Of a stretch of 64,000 bases of DNA, positions 31,327 through 45,589 are shown piece after piece. How positions within the stretch are numbered: the stretch's first letter is position 1; each line of letters starts with the position of its first letter. The notes beneath the pieces were generated by a model. That model ran no database searches, was not told the DNA's origin, and worked only from the letters and a program-made list of their open reading frames with translations. The position numbers were made by a program, and so were the translations under genes. Origin of the DNA: Oryza sativa Japonica Group (lineage: Eukaryota; Streptophyta; Magnoliopsida; Poales; Poaceae); NCBI RefSeq assembly GCF_034140825.1, contig NC_089040.1, forward strand, positions 1,731,501-1,795,500, written 5' to 3'.

Positions 31327-34300
31327 ATGGCGGCGGCGAGGGCGCCGTGGCTGTGGTGGTGGGTGGTGGTGGTTGTTGGTGTGGCGGTGGCGGAGGCGGC
31401 CTCCGGAGGAGGAGGAGGGGGAGATGGGGAGGGGAAGGCGCTGATGGGCGTGAAGGCCGGTTTCGGGAACGCGGCCAACGCGCTCGTCGACTGGGACGGC
31501 GGCGCCGACCACTGCGCGTGGCGCGGCGTCACCTGCGACAACGCCTCCTTCGCCGTCCTCGCCCTGTACGTCCTCCTCCCTGCGAAGCTCGGTGTTCTTT
31601 CCTGGGCAGACATGGCGCGCGGCGGCGCGGGTGGTTGCGTTCTTGTTCTTGCAATCTTCTCTTGTGGTGGCTGTTGGTTTTTTCTTTTCTTTTCTTTTTC
31701 CAGCGTGCACTCTGTGCTTCATGTGATTTTTCTCTCTTGCCGTGCTCGCTCTGGCATTCTGATCAGGAGGAGCAAATAGTTCAACTGTTCTGTTCTATTC
31801 TTGCCTCCCTTTTTTTTCTGAATAAAAACCTTTTCTTGGTTGGTCTATTTGTGCCTAGATTGCTGTGAATGTTTCTTCTTGATAATCTTGTTGTTATCGT
31901 ATATATCTAATGGAAAAGAAACGGGTTTTTCTTGTTATCTTGCGTAGGTCTTTGGATATTAGTGAGGCTATCTTGTTTGTTATGCTAAAAAGGATTTTTG
32001 TGATGAGAGTGTTTCCCTGTGTGAAAAACAGGAACTTGTCAAATCTAAACCTAGGAGGTGAGATCTCGCCGGCCATCGGAGAGCTCAAGAATCTACAGTT
32101 CGTGTGAGTACGGATATGAGTAGAGAGTACTATTTCCCCTTGCTTTGCATCTACCTGAGTTTTTGTGCATTTGACTAGCCTGTATTTTCTTTTTATAATC
32201 CTGCACACTTCACCTGATTTGACCCCTCATGCCATGATGTGACACAGTTCTTTACTATTTTACTTTAAGCCTGTGGATTTGCTCGCTGATTAGTTTATTT
32301 GTGCTCTAATGATTTGCCTCTCTGCAGTGATCTCAAGGGGAACAAGCTCACTGGCCAAATCCCAGATGAGATTGGGGACTGCATCTCCTTAAAATATTTG
32401 TACTTCACCTAATCTAAGTCTTCTTTTATTCTGTTACTTTTTGTAACAGGGTGTTCTAGCTAATTTTTTAATTGGGCTCTTTTGATTCTTGCCATGCAGG
32501 GATTTGTCTGGCAACTTGCTGTATGGAGACATCCCCTTCTCCATCTCCAAGCTCAAGCAGCTTGAGGAGCTGTAAGCTCTACTTTTTTTAAATCTTTTCC
32601 TACCTTTTCTTTAGCAAGAGCTATGGCCTATAGCTGTTGAGATATGGGCACTTCCTCTCCCTTCTTTGGAAAGTTCAGGCTAATACTGAGACATCAGAGA
32701 CTAATTGATTTACATTAAGTTTTGGAACATCTTGTTCTAGAATCCAGATTATGATACTGAACATCTTGTTGGAGTAGTAGTAGTTTTTTTCATGGTTTTG
32801 CGATGCTTGGGTTGTAGTGGTAACATTTTTTCTCTCTCATTTATTGATGCAGGATTTTGAAGAACAACCAGCTCACGGGACCCATCCCTTCCACATTGTC
32901 CCAAATTCCAAATCTCAAGACATTGTGAGCCTCTTAGTACCTTACTCTATCCGTGACTATTTACTTCTTTGGGGTTCTTGGACAAACTGGGTGATCTGAC
33001 TTCTACTTGTTTAACTGTTTTTGTGTTATAATGTGCGTGCCACGGGAAACATGGCTTGCTGTGTCATTTTTTGCATCTTAAGTACTACTAGTTCTTACTT
33101 ACTGATAAAATCCTTCCTTAATTATCTTGGAATAGGGACCTGGCACAGAACCAGCTTACAGGCGATATCCCAAGGCTCATATACTGGAATGAAGTTCTGC
33201 AATACCTGTAAGAATCCTATAAAAGAAAATTGTCTAACTGTTTTAGCTGGTAGTATAAGAAGGTATTTTTCAGGCATTAACACTTTGCTTCTCTTAATCT
33301 TCAGAGGTTTGAGGGGTAACTCACTGACTGGAACTTTGTCACCTGACATGTGCCAACTGACTGGCCTGTGGTACTTGTAAGTCATCTCCTCTCCCTTTGG
33401 AGATGTTGCTGCATATTGTGCAACTTGGCCTTGTTGACAGTGGTTACTGTTCTTAATCTACAGTGATGTAAGGGGAAACAATCTCACAGGGACCATTCCA
33501 GAGAGCATAGGGAACTGCACCAGCTTTGAGATTCTGTATGTTCTTGCTAAGATTTCAGTAATATTTCAGTGTTCATGAGTTTCAGACACCATAATGCGAG
33601 TTTCTTATTTGTATTGCAGGGACATTTCGTATAACCAAATCTCTGGAGAAATACCTTACAACATAGGCTTTCTTCAAGTAGCCACACTGTAAGTGTTCCT
33701 GAGTTATTGCAAATCCTCTAACATGTAATCTGCTGTTTCACTCTTATGCATATAGATGCTTTACTTACAGCCTTTATGTTGAACCATTTCTATTCATGTT
33801 CATAGGTCACTTCAAGGAAATAGACTGACTGGGAAAATTCCAGATGTGATTGGCCTGATGCAAGCTCTTGCTGTTCTGTGAGTAGAGCACGACATTTCAA
33901 TCCATAGGTTTTAGTAGTTTCTGTAATATTTTTTTGACTGAAATTCAGTAGTTTCTGTAATATTGGATAATGAATTCTTATATTCATTTTTTTTATTCTC
34001 AGAGACCTGAGTGAGAACGAGCTGGTAGGGCCCATTCCTTCTATACTGGGCAATCTATCCTATACTGGAAAACTGTTAGTATCATCAGTCAGACTTTCTT
34101 TTTCACTGAGATTGCTTTCTTCTCTTCTCTAACACCTACTGTCACCTTTTCCTTCAGATATTTACATGGGAACAAACTTACTGGAGTCATACCGCCGGAG
34201 CTTGGGAACATGAGTAAACTTAGCTACCTGTAAGTGATTATATGGTATGCAGATATTGTTGTGCTCCAGTTGGTGTGGAACACTATAAGATGTTCAGAAA

Positions 34301-37300
34301 TTTTTCCATGCAGACAACTGAATGATAATGAATTGGTGGGCACAATTCCAGCAGAGCTTGGCAAACTTGAAGAGCTTTTTGAACTGTAAGAAATTTTATC
34401 ATGTCTATGAGTTACGTAGTATGCTTTATTTTATTCTGTGCAATTGTTGACCAAATTTTGCATGCAGAAATCTTGCCAACAACAATCTTCAAGGTCCTAT
34501 TCCTGCAAACATCAGTTCTTGCACTGCTCTAAACAAATTGTAAGTTAGCCGGTACTAAGTCAACTTATAAGTTAACAGGGCATTTTTTACTCCACATGAT
34601 TAAACATGTTTTTTTTTTGCCTCTCAGCAATGTTTATGGCAATAAGCTAAATGGTTCTATTCCTGCTGGTTTCCAGAAGTTGGAGAGTCTGACTTACTTG
34701 TGAGTAATTGTATCTGTTGCATTATGCTTACAGTAATCATTTAATTCACTCGGCGAAATTATTGTATTTCACCTAATGTTTTTCTTGCTTAAAAATACAT
34801 TTAAAAAATACAGGAACCTATCTTCAAACAATTTCAAAGGCAATATTCCTTCTGAGCTTGGTCACATCATCAACTTGGACACATTGTAAGTAGAAACTTT
34901 AGCTATAATTATTTACCTGGTGTTACAAGACCTGTGGGCGCTAAATGATGTTCCTTTATTATTATTTTTTGAACAGGGATCTTTCCTACAATGAATTCTC
35001 TGGACCAGTTCCTGCTACCATTGGTGATCTAGAGCACCTTCTTGAACTGTATGTTGCGGACCAACCTCCTAGAAACCATACTGTTTTTAATGAAAAAACC
35101 ATAACTTATTTCATATGGCCATTATTACTTGATGCCTAAATGGTTATGCTTTGACTGCAGGAATTTGAGTAAGAACCATCTTGATGGGCCAGTTCCTGCT
35201 GAGTTTGGAAACTTGAGAAGCGTCCAAGTAATGTAAGTGTGTTCCCTTGAAACACATGTAACTAACTATTATCTGTTTGAAGCCATCCTATCATCATGAT
35301 TCAGCTGAACCAAAATTTAAATTCTCAGTGATATGTCCAACAACAACTTATCTGGTAGTCTGCCCGAGGAACTTGGACAACTTCAAAACCTTGATAGCCT
35401 GTGAGTTGTATATCATCATAAATTCATATTATGCGTGTGAGATCGAAAATCACCTAAATATTTTACTGAGCTATGGTGTTATCATGCAGGATTCTTAACA
35501 ACAACAATTTGGTTGGGGAGATCCCTGCTCAATTGGCCAACTGCTTCAGCTTAAATAACCTGTAAGTTTTGTGTGCAAGCTCTGCTCTGTAGCATTGTAT
35601 ACTGGTGATAACTTGGGCAGGATTATTTATCCTTAAGTGCATTTCAGGAATTTGTCATACAACAATTTATCTGGACATGTCCCGATGGCAAAGAACTTCT
35701 CGAAATTCCCAATGGAAAGGTATAAGATGGCACCATGCACAATCTCTGTTATCCTTCTATTAGCATCTTCTAATTTCTGATTGCAACCAGTACATAAATC
35801 ATAAATGCAGCTTCTTGGGTAATCCATTACTGCATGTTTACTGCCAAGATTCCAGCTGTGGACACTCTCATGGACAAAGAGGTATCAGACAAGAAGCTAA
35901 CCCCTTGTAGCTTTTCACTCCATTTGCTTTTCTGCTAAACACATGTTCACTTAATTTCTATTGCAGTTAATATTTCAAAGACAGCAATTGCTTGCATTAT
36001 CTTAGGCTTTATCATATTGCTCTGCGTTCTGCTGTTGGCTATATATAAAACAAATCAACCACAGCCACTTGTCAAAGGATCCGATAAGCCAGTGCAAGGT
36101 ATGTGTGCGCTATATCTCACCCCTCCAGTTGTCGTCGATGAAATTAACAGCAAGTATGCTGGCATAATGGAATTCATCTTAACCTTTTCTTAATCATATT
36201 CAGGACCTCCAAAGCTAGTTGTTCTCCAGATGGACATGGCTATCCATACTTACGAGGACATCATGAGGCTGACAGAGAATTTGAGCGAGAAATACATCAT
36301 TGGCTATGGCGCCTCAAGCACTGTCTACAAATGTGAACTCAAGAGCGGCAAGGCCATTGCTGTCAAGCGGCTTTACAGTCAGTATAACCATAGCCTCCGA
36401 GAGTTTGAAACAGAACTAGAGACAATTGGCAGCATACGGCACAGGAATCTTGTTAGCCTCCATGGCTTCTCGCTATCTCCACATGGAAACTTGCTCTTCT
36501 ATGATTACATGGAAAATGGTTCCTTGTGGGATCTTCTCCACGGTTAGGGCTTGAAACCTTTGGCTCATGGATAATTTGTTATCATTATGCATCTCCCTTA
36601 TGATCTATATATGATCCTTTTCAGGTCCATCAAAGAAAGTGAAGCTCAACTGGGACACAAGACTGAGGATCGCGGTCGGAGCTGCACAAGGGCTGGCCTA
36701 TCTCCACCATGACTGCAACCCTCGCATAATCCACAGAGATGTCAAGTCCTCCAACATCCTGCTCGACGAGAACTTCGAAGCGCACCTCTCAGATTTCGGC
36801 ATAGCCAAATGTGTCCCCTCTGCCAAGTCCCATGCCTCCACTTATGTGCTAGGAACCATCGGCTACATTGATCCGGAGTATGCCAGGACTTCCAGGCTCA
36901 ATGAGAAATCTGATGTGTACAGCTTCGGCATCGTCCTTCTGGAATTGCTCACAGGGAAGAAGGCCGTCGACAACGAATCGAACTTGCATCAATTGGTAAG
37001 CCACCCCACTTCCACAGTTCCACTCCATCCTCTCATCACATTGTGCAAAATTATCACCAATTCTAGAACTTTTCTAGCATGATCCAATGGATGATTTGTA
37101 TGACAAGATCTTGTGTCAATGTTCAGATACTCTCCAAAGCTGATGACAACACAGTCATGGAGGCAGTGGACTCGGAGGTGTCAGTGACGTGCACGGACAT
37201 GGGACTGGTCAGGAAGGCCTTCCAGCTCGCCCTTCTGTGCACCAAGAGGCACCCTTCAGACCGGCCGACCATGCACGAGGTTGCAAGGGTGCTGCTCTCC

Positions 37301-37480
37301 CTGCTGCCGGCCTCCGCCATGACAACGCCCAAGACGGTGGACTACTCCCGGTTGCTGGCGTCGACGACGACGGCGGCCGACATGCGAGGGCACGACGTGA
37401 CCGACATCGGCGACAACAGCTCCTCCGACGAGCAGTGGTTCGTCAGGTTCGGCGAGGTCATATCCAAGCACACAATGTGA
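31327..37480 (+). CDS. OsERL: ERECTA-family LRR receptor-like kinase
   Basis: The 980-residue protein comes from 26 exons. Exon 1 (31327-31565) encodes a hydrophobic signal peptide and a Cys-containing N-cap (CAWRGVTC). Exons 2-21 (32032-35719) are each 72 bp, except one of 69 bp (33620-33688), and each encodes one leucine-rich repeat. Exon 22 (35811-35881) adds the C-cap. Exon 23 (35967-36098) carries the membrane span (IIGFIILL-like, residues about 590-612). Exons 24-26 (36204-36542, 36625-36995, 37127-37480) encode the kinase: [12 protein letters not shown] glycine loop, IAVKRL lysine, HRDVKSSN catalytic loop, DFGIAK, and an APE-like DPEYA. The HRD motif marks an RD kinase. ERECTA-family receptors bind EPF peptides and control stomatal patterning and inflorescence growth. 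The gene matches what I recall as rice OsERL. It looks intact. Confidence 0.95.
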
Positions 37481-39711
37481 TCTTCTCCAAACCTCCAAAA
37501 TTTTCTCCTCCCCAAGATGCTAAAAGGATAGTAGCACAGTGCAGGAAATAGTAGCTAGATGTAGGATCTGAAGTTAGATGACCATGATGATGATGTTAAT
37601 GCCATTGTTCTTGACTCTTTCTTCTTCTTGGTGTTGATCTAGGATTGCCCAAAGATTGTCCCTAGGAATTTGCAGTGACATACTAGTGTTGTTCATGGTA
37701 TTCAAGAGAGAGTGAGTAGATCAGTGTCAGGTTCAGAGATGTCTCGTGAGCGCCATGAAGTCGCCGTCTTTATGATGTAATATATTTTGATCAGAGAGGC
37801 AGAGGGAGGCCATCAGTTCTTGGATCCTGGGGTGTGTGACGACGCCGCATTGAATTGAAACCATGCATTCCTGCATCGACAGGATTGTGCTAATGTAAAT
37901 GCCCTTTTTTTGACGGTATTTATTAGTTGCTCTGCCTCACTCTTGCTGTGCTGTTAGTGTACGTCTGTTTGCTGCTGCTGCTGCTGCTGCTGCTGCCTCT
38001 GAAACTCTGAATCTCCATGCCTAGTATTTATGTCCTGCTTCGTTGGCTCGTTGCTGTGTCTGTTCATCAGACATGGAGTGTAGCTGGCTGGCTGCTCTTA
38101 CTGTTGAATGATATTCATAGCTGCTGCCTGTATCCACTCCTAGGCATGTCACTGTTAACTTTTGCATTGAAAGAACAGTAATCCAATTCCTTGTCCTTTT
38201 ACTTGTTTCCTAGGCTAAGGGTTTATGATCTTGATTGGCTAGCGAATTCCCGAGCCCCTTCAAGACATCAATTTTCCATTAATTTTGAATGAATTTCAGA
38301 AAATTTTGAACAAAACCATTCGATATGCACATTTCGAGCCAGCTCAAAAGATGTTAGAAATTCGTCGAGACGTTAACCCTTCCTAGCAGTAGCAATCTTC
38401 TCGGCTAGGACTAGGGTTCACCTTTTGGATTGAGTGCTGGATCCCAGCCCCCAACGAGATTGCATTTTTCTGCAAATTTTGAATAAATTTCATTTGAATT
38501 TAACCATTTCAAATTTGAATTCTCAAAAACCATTCGACATTTCACCCGGAATCTACTTTCGTCCTGCGTTGGAACCTCGAAATTCCGTGGTTTTTGATTG
38601 GTTTTCGTCAAATGATGTTGAATCTGTCACAGGTTCTAGCAGAAACTGGACTGGACTGTGAACTCCTATTGGGGCGTCAAAACGCAAGCCGTCCTAGTGT
38701 CCTCCACGGCCAGGGCGTCCTGACCATTCCGTGCATCATCGTCTGCTAGTCAATGGCAGATCTGCGAGCAAATGTCCCTTCCATGCTTTAGCCGGCCTGG
38801 CCCCGGTCGACGCGACGTGCCAACACGCAGCCACAGCAACAGCAGCAGCAGCAGCTAACTTTTGTTGAGATGAGATGCCTGAGCCGTTCTGATCCCATGC
38901 TACTCCAGTATGATGGCTACACTTGTTTGACATGTACAGTTTGGCTCACACGTACACCGTGACACCACTGCCATGGCATCTACTCTATGTAGGTCAGGTC
39001 AGGTCATCAGCCATCAGGTGCTCACCCTGACCATGCCACAGTATTTTTCTGGTTGGACAAGCCTGTATGCCCGTCTTTGCCCGACCAGCATCAGAATTCA
39101 GAGCTACGGGTCCCATGGAGTTAGTATCTCTGTGACTATATCTCCATGGTTCCTGGCTAACATTGTTTTCCCAGTAATTTGAACGATGCAAGGAGAGAGA
39201 AGCAAGCAAGCAACTTTGCTGGATGATGATTGGCAACAAGTTACAGATCTGGAGTACACACCGGCGTCATGGTTAGTTTCTCTGTACAAATCGATCTCCG
39301 CCATGGCCGCGAGCAGGTACGGAATTATGTTCAGCTGCACGGCAGCGGAGACGGGAGGTTGCCGGGGATGGCCGGGACGGTGCCTTGGTCGGTGCCTTCA
39401 AGTCAAAATAATGTATCGCTCCATCTTTGTCAAAACTCAAATGAAGTCGAGATCCTACTGTCCAAAACAGACGCTTAGCCTACATGGTAGTAGAGAGCAA
39501 TGTCAATGCAGTAGTTCACCCCAAGTATCAGTGTCATGAAAATACCCAAATGTATTGCTGAAAAATAATGGAAAGTTGCCAGGGTGTGAAATGACATGAT
39601 GCACTGTGCGAAATTGCGAATCATGAAACCTGAAATATTAGGAGTTAACGTTTACCTTTGTTCAGGTGGAGAAAAGGAATCTGAACCAGGAATTGTCAAA
39701 GAGAAGAATTC
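37481..39711. other. OsERL 3' UTR and intergenic region
   Basis: The first few hundred bases are probably the 3' UTR of OsERL. A GCT/CTG trinucleotide run occupies 37971-37996. Sequence near 38270-38640 contains repeated phrases such as CATTTGAATTTAACC and AAATTTGAATTC and looks like an eroded repeat of uncertain origin. The part next to 39712 may hold the 3' UTR of the TPX2-like gene. Confidence 0.4.
37971..37996. repeat. GCT/CTG trinucleotide microsatellite
   Basis: About eight GCT units lie about 490 bp past the OsERL stop codon. Confidence 0.85.
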
Positions 39712-42700
39712 CTATGTTTTGTATGTCTTGACTGACTGGATCTGAAAAATGGTAAAATGTGGAAGGGTGTGATGCACTTGTTTCTAACTTGAGAAGCGAC
39801 ATGATAAATGCCCCGTATGGCAGTGAAATATTACTTACCTACCATAGCTAGCTTTGCATGTTACCAATCATGTTCTCTTTGCAGTCCTTGCATTAGATTA
39901 GGAGTGATATTTTAGTTACTTTGTTTAAAGGCGCAAGGGAGTAAAAACAAGCTAAATTGAAACAAGGAAAGAACCTTGGTGGTAATATAATTTGGAAGAT
40001 CAGCAGTCCGGTGATCTAAAGCACGGCGTGCTTCAGTAGTTAAAGTGAGCTTCAAAAATAATACGAGTAAACATCAGAGCAAATAATCTAAGGAGTAAGG
40101 GCAATCAGTTTCTGTTCTATCAGTACGTACCTTGTTGAAGAGTTCAGATAATGGAGCCTGCTTACCCTTCCTACCAGTTGACAACTTAAATTCCTAGGAT
40201 TTTCAAGCAAGAAATATGAGTGAGGAATTTATAACAAACCACAACACACACACACACAGAGAAAGAGAGAACCTTAGGAACTGTTGTGCTCCTTTTGGCA
40301 TTTTGAAATACACCAATATCTCCTTTGCTTCCTAGTATCTGTTCCAAGGCAAAGAAAATGTAAGATTCAATGGCTGCATTTGCAGTTAATCAAATATGTG
40401 AAACTAGAACTTTCCTATATTCTGTCTGTAGGGTTGTTTCTTAAGCAACTGCATATTCAGCAATTAATTCCTATCTGTATTATAAAAGTAGGGCCACTGA
40501 CACCCAGAACATGAAATTGCAACAGGTATATCAATCAATACAACTAGGCGCTATCCAGGCCATTGGAAACTAGGGTTCAAACTTCAAAGATAAACAGGTC
40601 CAGAGCAGTATGAACTAAAAGATTCAAAGCAAGCATAGAAGATCCATCCACAGCACCAACCTTTTTATCCACTGGTCGAGCTTTAAATTTAAACAGGTCA
40701 TCTCTGCACTCATCCGGCGTTTTGCAAATGCTGTTAACAGAGCACAGAAAATAGCCACAAGTTCAGCTCTATTTACAGAAGATCACATCATTCTGAAGTT
40801 TCACTGCCTTGGGAAAATCATAGGTACTGGGTAGAATCAAAAGCATAACAGTCTTTACTATTGCATTATTTGGTTCCATGAAGAAACCTGTCCTGACCAA
40901 AACTAGAAAATTACAGGAAATACTTACAAGAGAATAGTAGGAGGTATATTTTACTTTCCTTTGTACTGCCGAATAGGATGGATATTATGTAAATAGTAAT
41001 GGGACTAGAAGTGAGGAGGTATATAAAAAACAAGCCTTACTTGTCAAGATGCCTTGGACGATTAGCAGTACACACTGGCACATTTGACCCAATACCGCGA
41101 TGTGGAACACTTGCATGCTGATGATCATTGCGCCCAGAAGGTTGCACAACCTGCCAGAGAACCAAGTTTTTAGTAGGCATGGATAGTGTGTATATGATAA
41201 GTCGTTTCAACCTATTCACAGAGAATAAAGATTATATAGTGCAAATTAAAAGTTAACCATCTAAATGTAGAGGTGCCTGTCCTAGTACAGGACAATGATT
41301 CAACTTTGAGGGCAGAAAATAGCAGTAAACAGAACAGCTTCAACCATGCAATTAGATCCAGAATAGTGTACAAGGGCACATAATAAATTGGAAAAGATGA
41401 TTTAAAAACTATGTGTATGACTTTCACTGATTGAACTGAATGTTTTTTTTCTAAATATTTCTACAAATTATTTGTTTCTTTGGACAAAACATAAATGAAA
41501 CCATTTCTGAACTGTCACAGTTACAGTTACACTATCAGCCACCAAGACGCTGTGCTATTATACATTAAAAAAGCAACATTCTCTTGAGATCTTGACATGT
41601 ACATCTCTGCTATGAATATTTCTGTGGCCTCACAGGTGCCACCGTCTTCTAAAATTCTTTGAGATTAGGGAACTCTATCAAACAAACTGAGTATTGCCAT
41701 CCTCCAAAAATTGAAAACCATAGAATGAGTCATACATATTGTCTGGCAGGGCTCGCTCATGTATGTAAGTGTGAGTAACCTACTTTATTTTTTAATAGTT
41801 AGTGAAGACAACCAGAACAAGCTGCAAAAACCCAACAGTAATGTAATCCACCTTTCTAATCGATGACGCTTGTGTCATAGAAATGGATTGTGCCGCCTGT
41901 TTGTTTAGCTGCTTTGAATTAGTTGGCCTGAAATTTCAAGAAAAGGACATGAGCTGCCTAGAAGTACTTGACATTCAGGCAAACAGGAGAGCGAGAGAAA
42001 ATGACTTTACACTGCTCTGAGTATCCTTGACCTCTCTGCTCTTAGCTTTGTTGCCAATTCAGGTTCTCTGGGAATTGTAATCTTCAATTTTGGTACAGCA
42101 ATGGCATGATCAGAGCTACTAGTCATAACATTCTGTGTCAACCATGAGAAAGCATCGTCAAGCAAAATTTGAGGCACAGCCTCAGAGAAATCATGTATAA
42201 ACTTGCACGATGAGCATGTTTTGTATCATAAAAGGTATATTCTATATTAGAGATTGTTAATAGGGGTGCAAGTGGGCTTGTCCGCGAACCCGCTTATAGG
42301 CAAAATTAGTACGTAACCCGCGGGTTTGACCAGCGGGTTACCTATTAATTTGACCTATAAATGGATTTATGGATCGATCCACTTGCATATCTAGATGCGG
42401 CAAACCGGACCACGACGCGAAAACCCATGAATTATCATTTATTTGACCTATAAGTGAACTTGCGGGTCGGCCCGCTTGCATCCCTAATTGTTAATGCATA
42501 GTATAACAGCTATGATTGGCTAGTTGCAGGAGTATGTCAAGCACTTTAAGAAAAACTATAGTATAAAAAGTCCAAATAATTTTCTAATTTTTTCTATAGA
42601 ATTGAAATGGAACAGCTGAAATATTCCTAGGAAATGAGAGAGAAGTAAATGTTTGAGGTGTCTTGACCTTTGCATGATTCTTATGGATCAACTCAGGTTG

Positions 42701-45589
42701 ATTAGTTGAAACAACCTGTGCAATAAGTAAAGAAGCTTCAGTGACTAGTTATGCAACAAATCAATATCAAATAGGCACTGATCACTCTGTAGTGAAAAAA
42801 CAGTATAAATGGTTTTGTGGCTATTACTTTGGCGATGCTAACAGAAAAAATTAGCTGCCATTGTCAGTTGCCATGAGAACCATGACTGTAGTCAATTAAG
42901 TATTCTCGATTAATCCAGACAAATATAATCTAGTTTCTAGTATGCAATCTCAAAACTAAAGGTAAATGCCCTACCAAAATTATGTGGTATTTCAAGTTAA
43001 AACTGTACCGACAAACTTCACTGTGTTTTACAGTTAAGAAACAACTTCACCAGATAATTTGGGGTGGTCATACCCCCCAGAAAATAAAAAACAGCAAAAT
43101 ACCTTGTTGAGATGCCCTCTTTCTAGTCTCTGCCTTTTAGCAGCTTGGTAGGTGCAGTCATTGGAGCTCATGGTACTTCTATCACTTCTCACCCCAACCG
43201 ACTTTTTACTCCTGATAGTAAAGCAAATTGGTACATAAGTTCAGAAACATGAAGACAGCATTTGCTTTAAATGTATTGAAAAATCCTTGCAGTGCAAATC
43301 TAAAACAAAAGGAAAGGTGGTGAAAGTCCGGAAATAATGAAGTGAAAGAGAAAAACGTGATGGCTACACAAGCATATACTGACATAAACGGTTAAGATCA
43401 ATGCTAGTGGATGGTTAATTCATCAAGAATGGCAGGTGAGTAAACCAACAAGAAACACATGTTCATGGAACTGCAAGTATGGCAGGGTAAATGCATCTCT
43501 TCAAAATCAGAAAATTGTTATAAAATCATCCAACAGAGAATAATACTCCAAATTTTGTATGTACCAACCCTAGGACAGCTAAAGAATATGAATTAGCATA
43601 AGGCATAACATTTACATACTGTGTGGAGTTCTTCACTTCAATTTGTCTGTTTTGCCTGGCTAATTGACTGGCTGTAGGCTTCATCAGTGTAGACCTCTTT
43701 GGGATAGTTCCTTTTCCAATAGTTCGAACGCCATGTTTTCGCTCGTTCGCTGAAACTTGATGGCAAGGTATCCTTCCTATTTTACATAAAAGAAGCTGGG
43801 TAAAAGATCAAAGCATAACAGGCTAAATGAAATGCTCAAATATGGTAAGAAATGCAATAGGAAAAAACATAATGGAGAAAACTTTGGGCTTATAGGGACC
43901 TTCATTTGGTATATGTGGCCGATGGATCGTTTGTTCAGCACCATTGGAACATTCATGAGAGGATTTAGAGCAATGTGCTGCATCTATATCCACAGTGCTT
44001 CTTAAACTTTGCAACCCAAGATCTTCAGCCAACATCTTGGCAATTAAGGCTGCAGAAACAACAGAGAAAATTTCAGTCATATTAAGTTGACAACAAAGGG
44101 CAATAACCAATTAAAAAGGAAAAATGAATGTAATGACAGTTCAATAGCGAGTTAAACTGTAAAAATAACATCTAACGTTTCCATAATTCATACAGGTCAA
44201 ATAATCAAACAAGTGTCATTATAGTAGTAGTACATATTTTATTCACTTCTTGTTACTGTTTTTTATGCTACCTTGCTAGTGTTGTAACCATAAGTTTCCC
44301 TGTCATGTAATATGATAGTTCTATCTTTGTCATGAGCTAAACATTAAAACTACAGAAATAACCAAAAAAATATTTGTACTTACATATTAATGATAATAGA
44401 AAAGGCTTGAGTAGTAAAACAATGAACTATCCATCGTAGTTTTGTCCAAAAATTGATGCATACAACCAAGGATGATATTTCACTTTCACCTCCCATATCA
44501 TTTTGGGTTTGTAACACATGTAAATTTAATCAATTCCAGAAGACCAGAAATACCAGGAAAGTATATACTAACAAACATAACTCTACCAGCTTACAATTTA
44601 TATCTAGCATTAGTTGTCAAAGTTTTAGGGTGAATACACCAAATTAGTTGCAACTAACCAAAGTCTGTTTGTTGCAGTCACATGTTCCAAGATGTCTCTT
44701 AGTTGTGGATGCTCATGAAAGAAACCTAAAAGGCCAATGGCCATTGCCTTGCTACATCATACATTCCTTTTTGCTATGGGCCTGGATACCTGTGGGTGCC
44801 TTCTCTACCATTAACATCTCAAGAACATCAGTTTTCCTTGAGAACAGCATAGCTTTTTCTTCTTCATTTATTATCAGGAAAATGGACTCATTGCGGTTGA
44901 CAATCAAACTTTAACATCGAGGCCAAATTACACAATTAGAAACAGGAAAATCTCTGTTAAATGCATCCCTCATCCATCTAAGTGATCAATGCTGACCCGA
45001 ATTGATGACACTCAACCATTTCACACTCTATTGAATCATGCTGGTCTGAAAATGTTGGGAGTATTTCAGAAAATTCATGTGCATGCTGCCCCTAGAAGCA
45101 CTTCGAAATTAGGGACTCCCAAACCTCCTTTCTCGGATCAATAATGCAAGGGAGAACACACTGCATAATAGAAATCCCACCAATGGCGCACATACTAAAT
45201 CGACGATTTCAACCGCGAATCGATCGATCGAACTAAATCCCATCCCCAAGGACCCAACCCCCCTTCCCGAATCATCCCCGCCATGCAGAAAAACATCACA
45301 ATAAATTAAGAGGTGTAGGGATGGATGGGCACGCACGAGAGGGCGGGTAGCTGGGCGCGGAGGCGAACCACAGCTGCGCCGCCGCCGCCTCCACCGGCGA
45401 CTCCTCCACGGCGAGGTCGAACCACCTGGGCGCGTCGAACTCGTACTCCAGGTCCACCTCGAACCACCTCACCTCCATCACCATCACCCCCTCCCCCATC
45501 CCCTCCTCGAACCCCGCGCCCTCCCCTCCGCCGCAGGAGGAGGACGACGTGGACGAGACGTCGCGCATATCCTCGTCGTCGCCGTCCAT
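39712..45589 (-). CDS. TPX2-like microtubule-associated protein (short form)
   Basis: Thirteen exons give about 442 residues: 45589-45337, 44049-43900, 43776-43620, 43211-43103, 42715-42668, 42132-42011, 41927-41852, 41150-41041, 40730-40661, 40338-40273, 40193-40131, 40049-39975 and a tentative 39741-39712. The N-terminus has EYEFDAPRWFDL and QLWFASAPSYPPSP, matching the plant TPX2 signature EYEF-APRFFD and WF-A-SYPPSPF. Further on are LMKPTASQLARQN, AAKRQRLERG, KLKITIPREPELATKLRA and FKARPVDKKILGSKGDIG. These belong to the central TPX2 region. TPX2 proteins nucleate spindle microtubules, activate Aurora kinase and bind importin alpha. At 442 residues this is much shorter than the roughly 750-residue Arabidopsis TPX2 and lacks the usual C-terminal part. 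The last exon is the least certain; the reading could also run to a stop just past 39975. Confidence 0.85.
42261..42486. mobile_element. hAT-type MITE, 226 bp, in an intron of the TPX2-like gene
   Basis: The ends TAGGGGTGCAAGTGGGC and GCCCGCTTGCATCCCTA are inverted repeats with a perfect 8-bp duplication ATTGTTAA (42253-42260 and 42487-42494). It lies in the intron between exons 42715-42668 and 42132-42011. Confidence 0.88.

Noticed and set aside
37573-37595. Similarity to the start of miR827 (TTAGATGACCAT)
   Set aside because: Only the first 12 bases match before simple GAT repeats take over, and no miRNA hairpin is present.
38270-38650. Possible retroelement remnant
   Set aside because: The repeated phrases hint at an old repeat, but no termini, primer-binding site or coding motif allow a family call.
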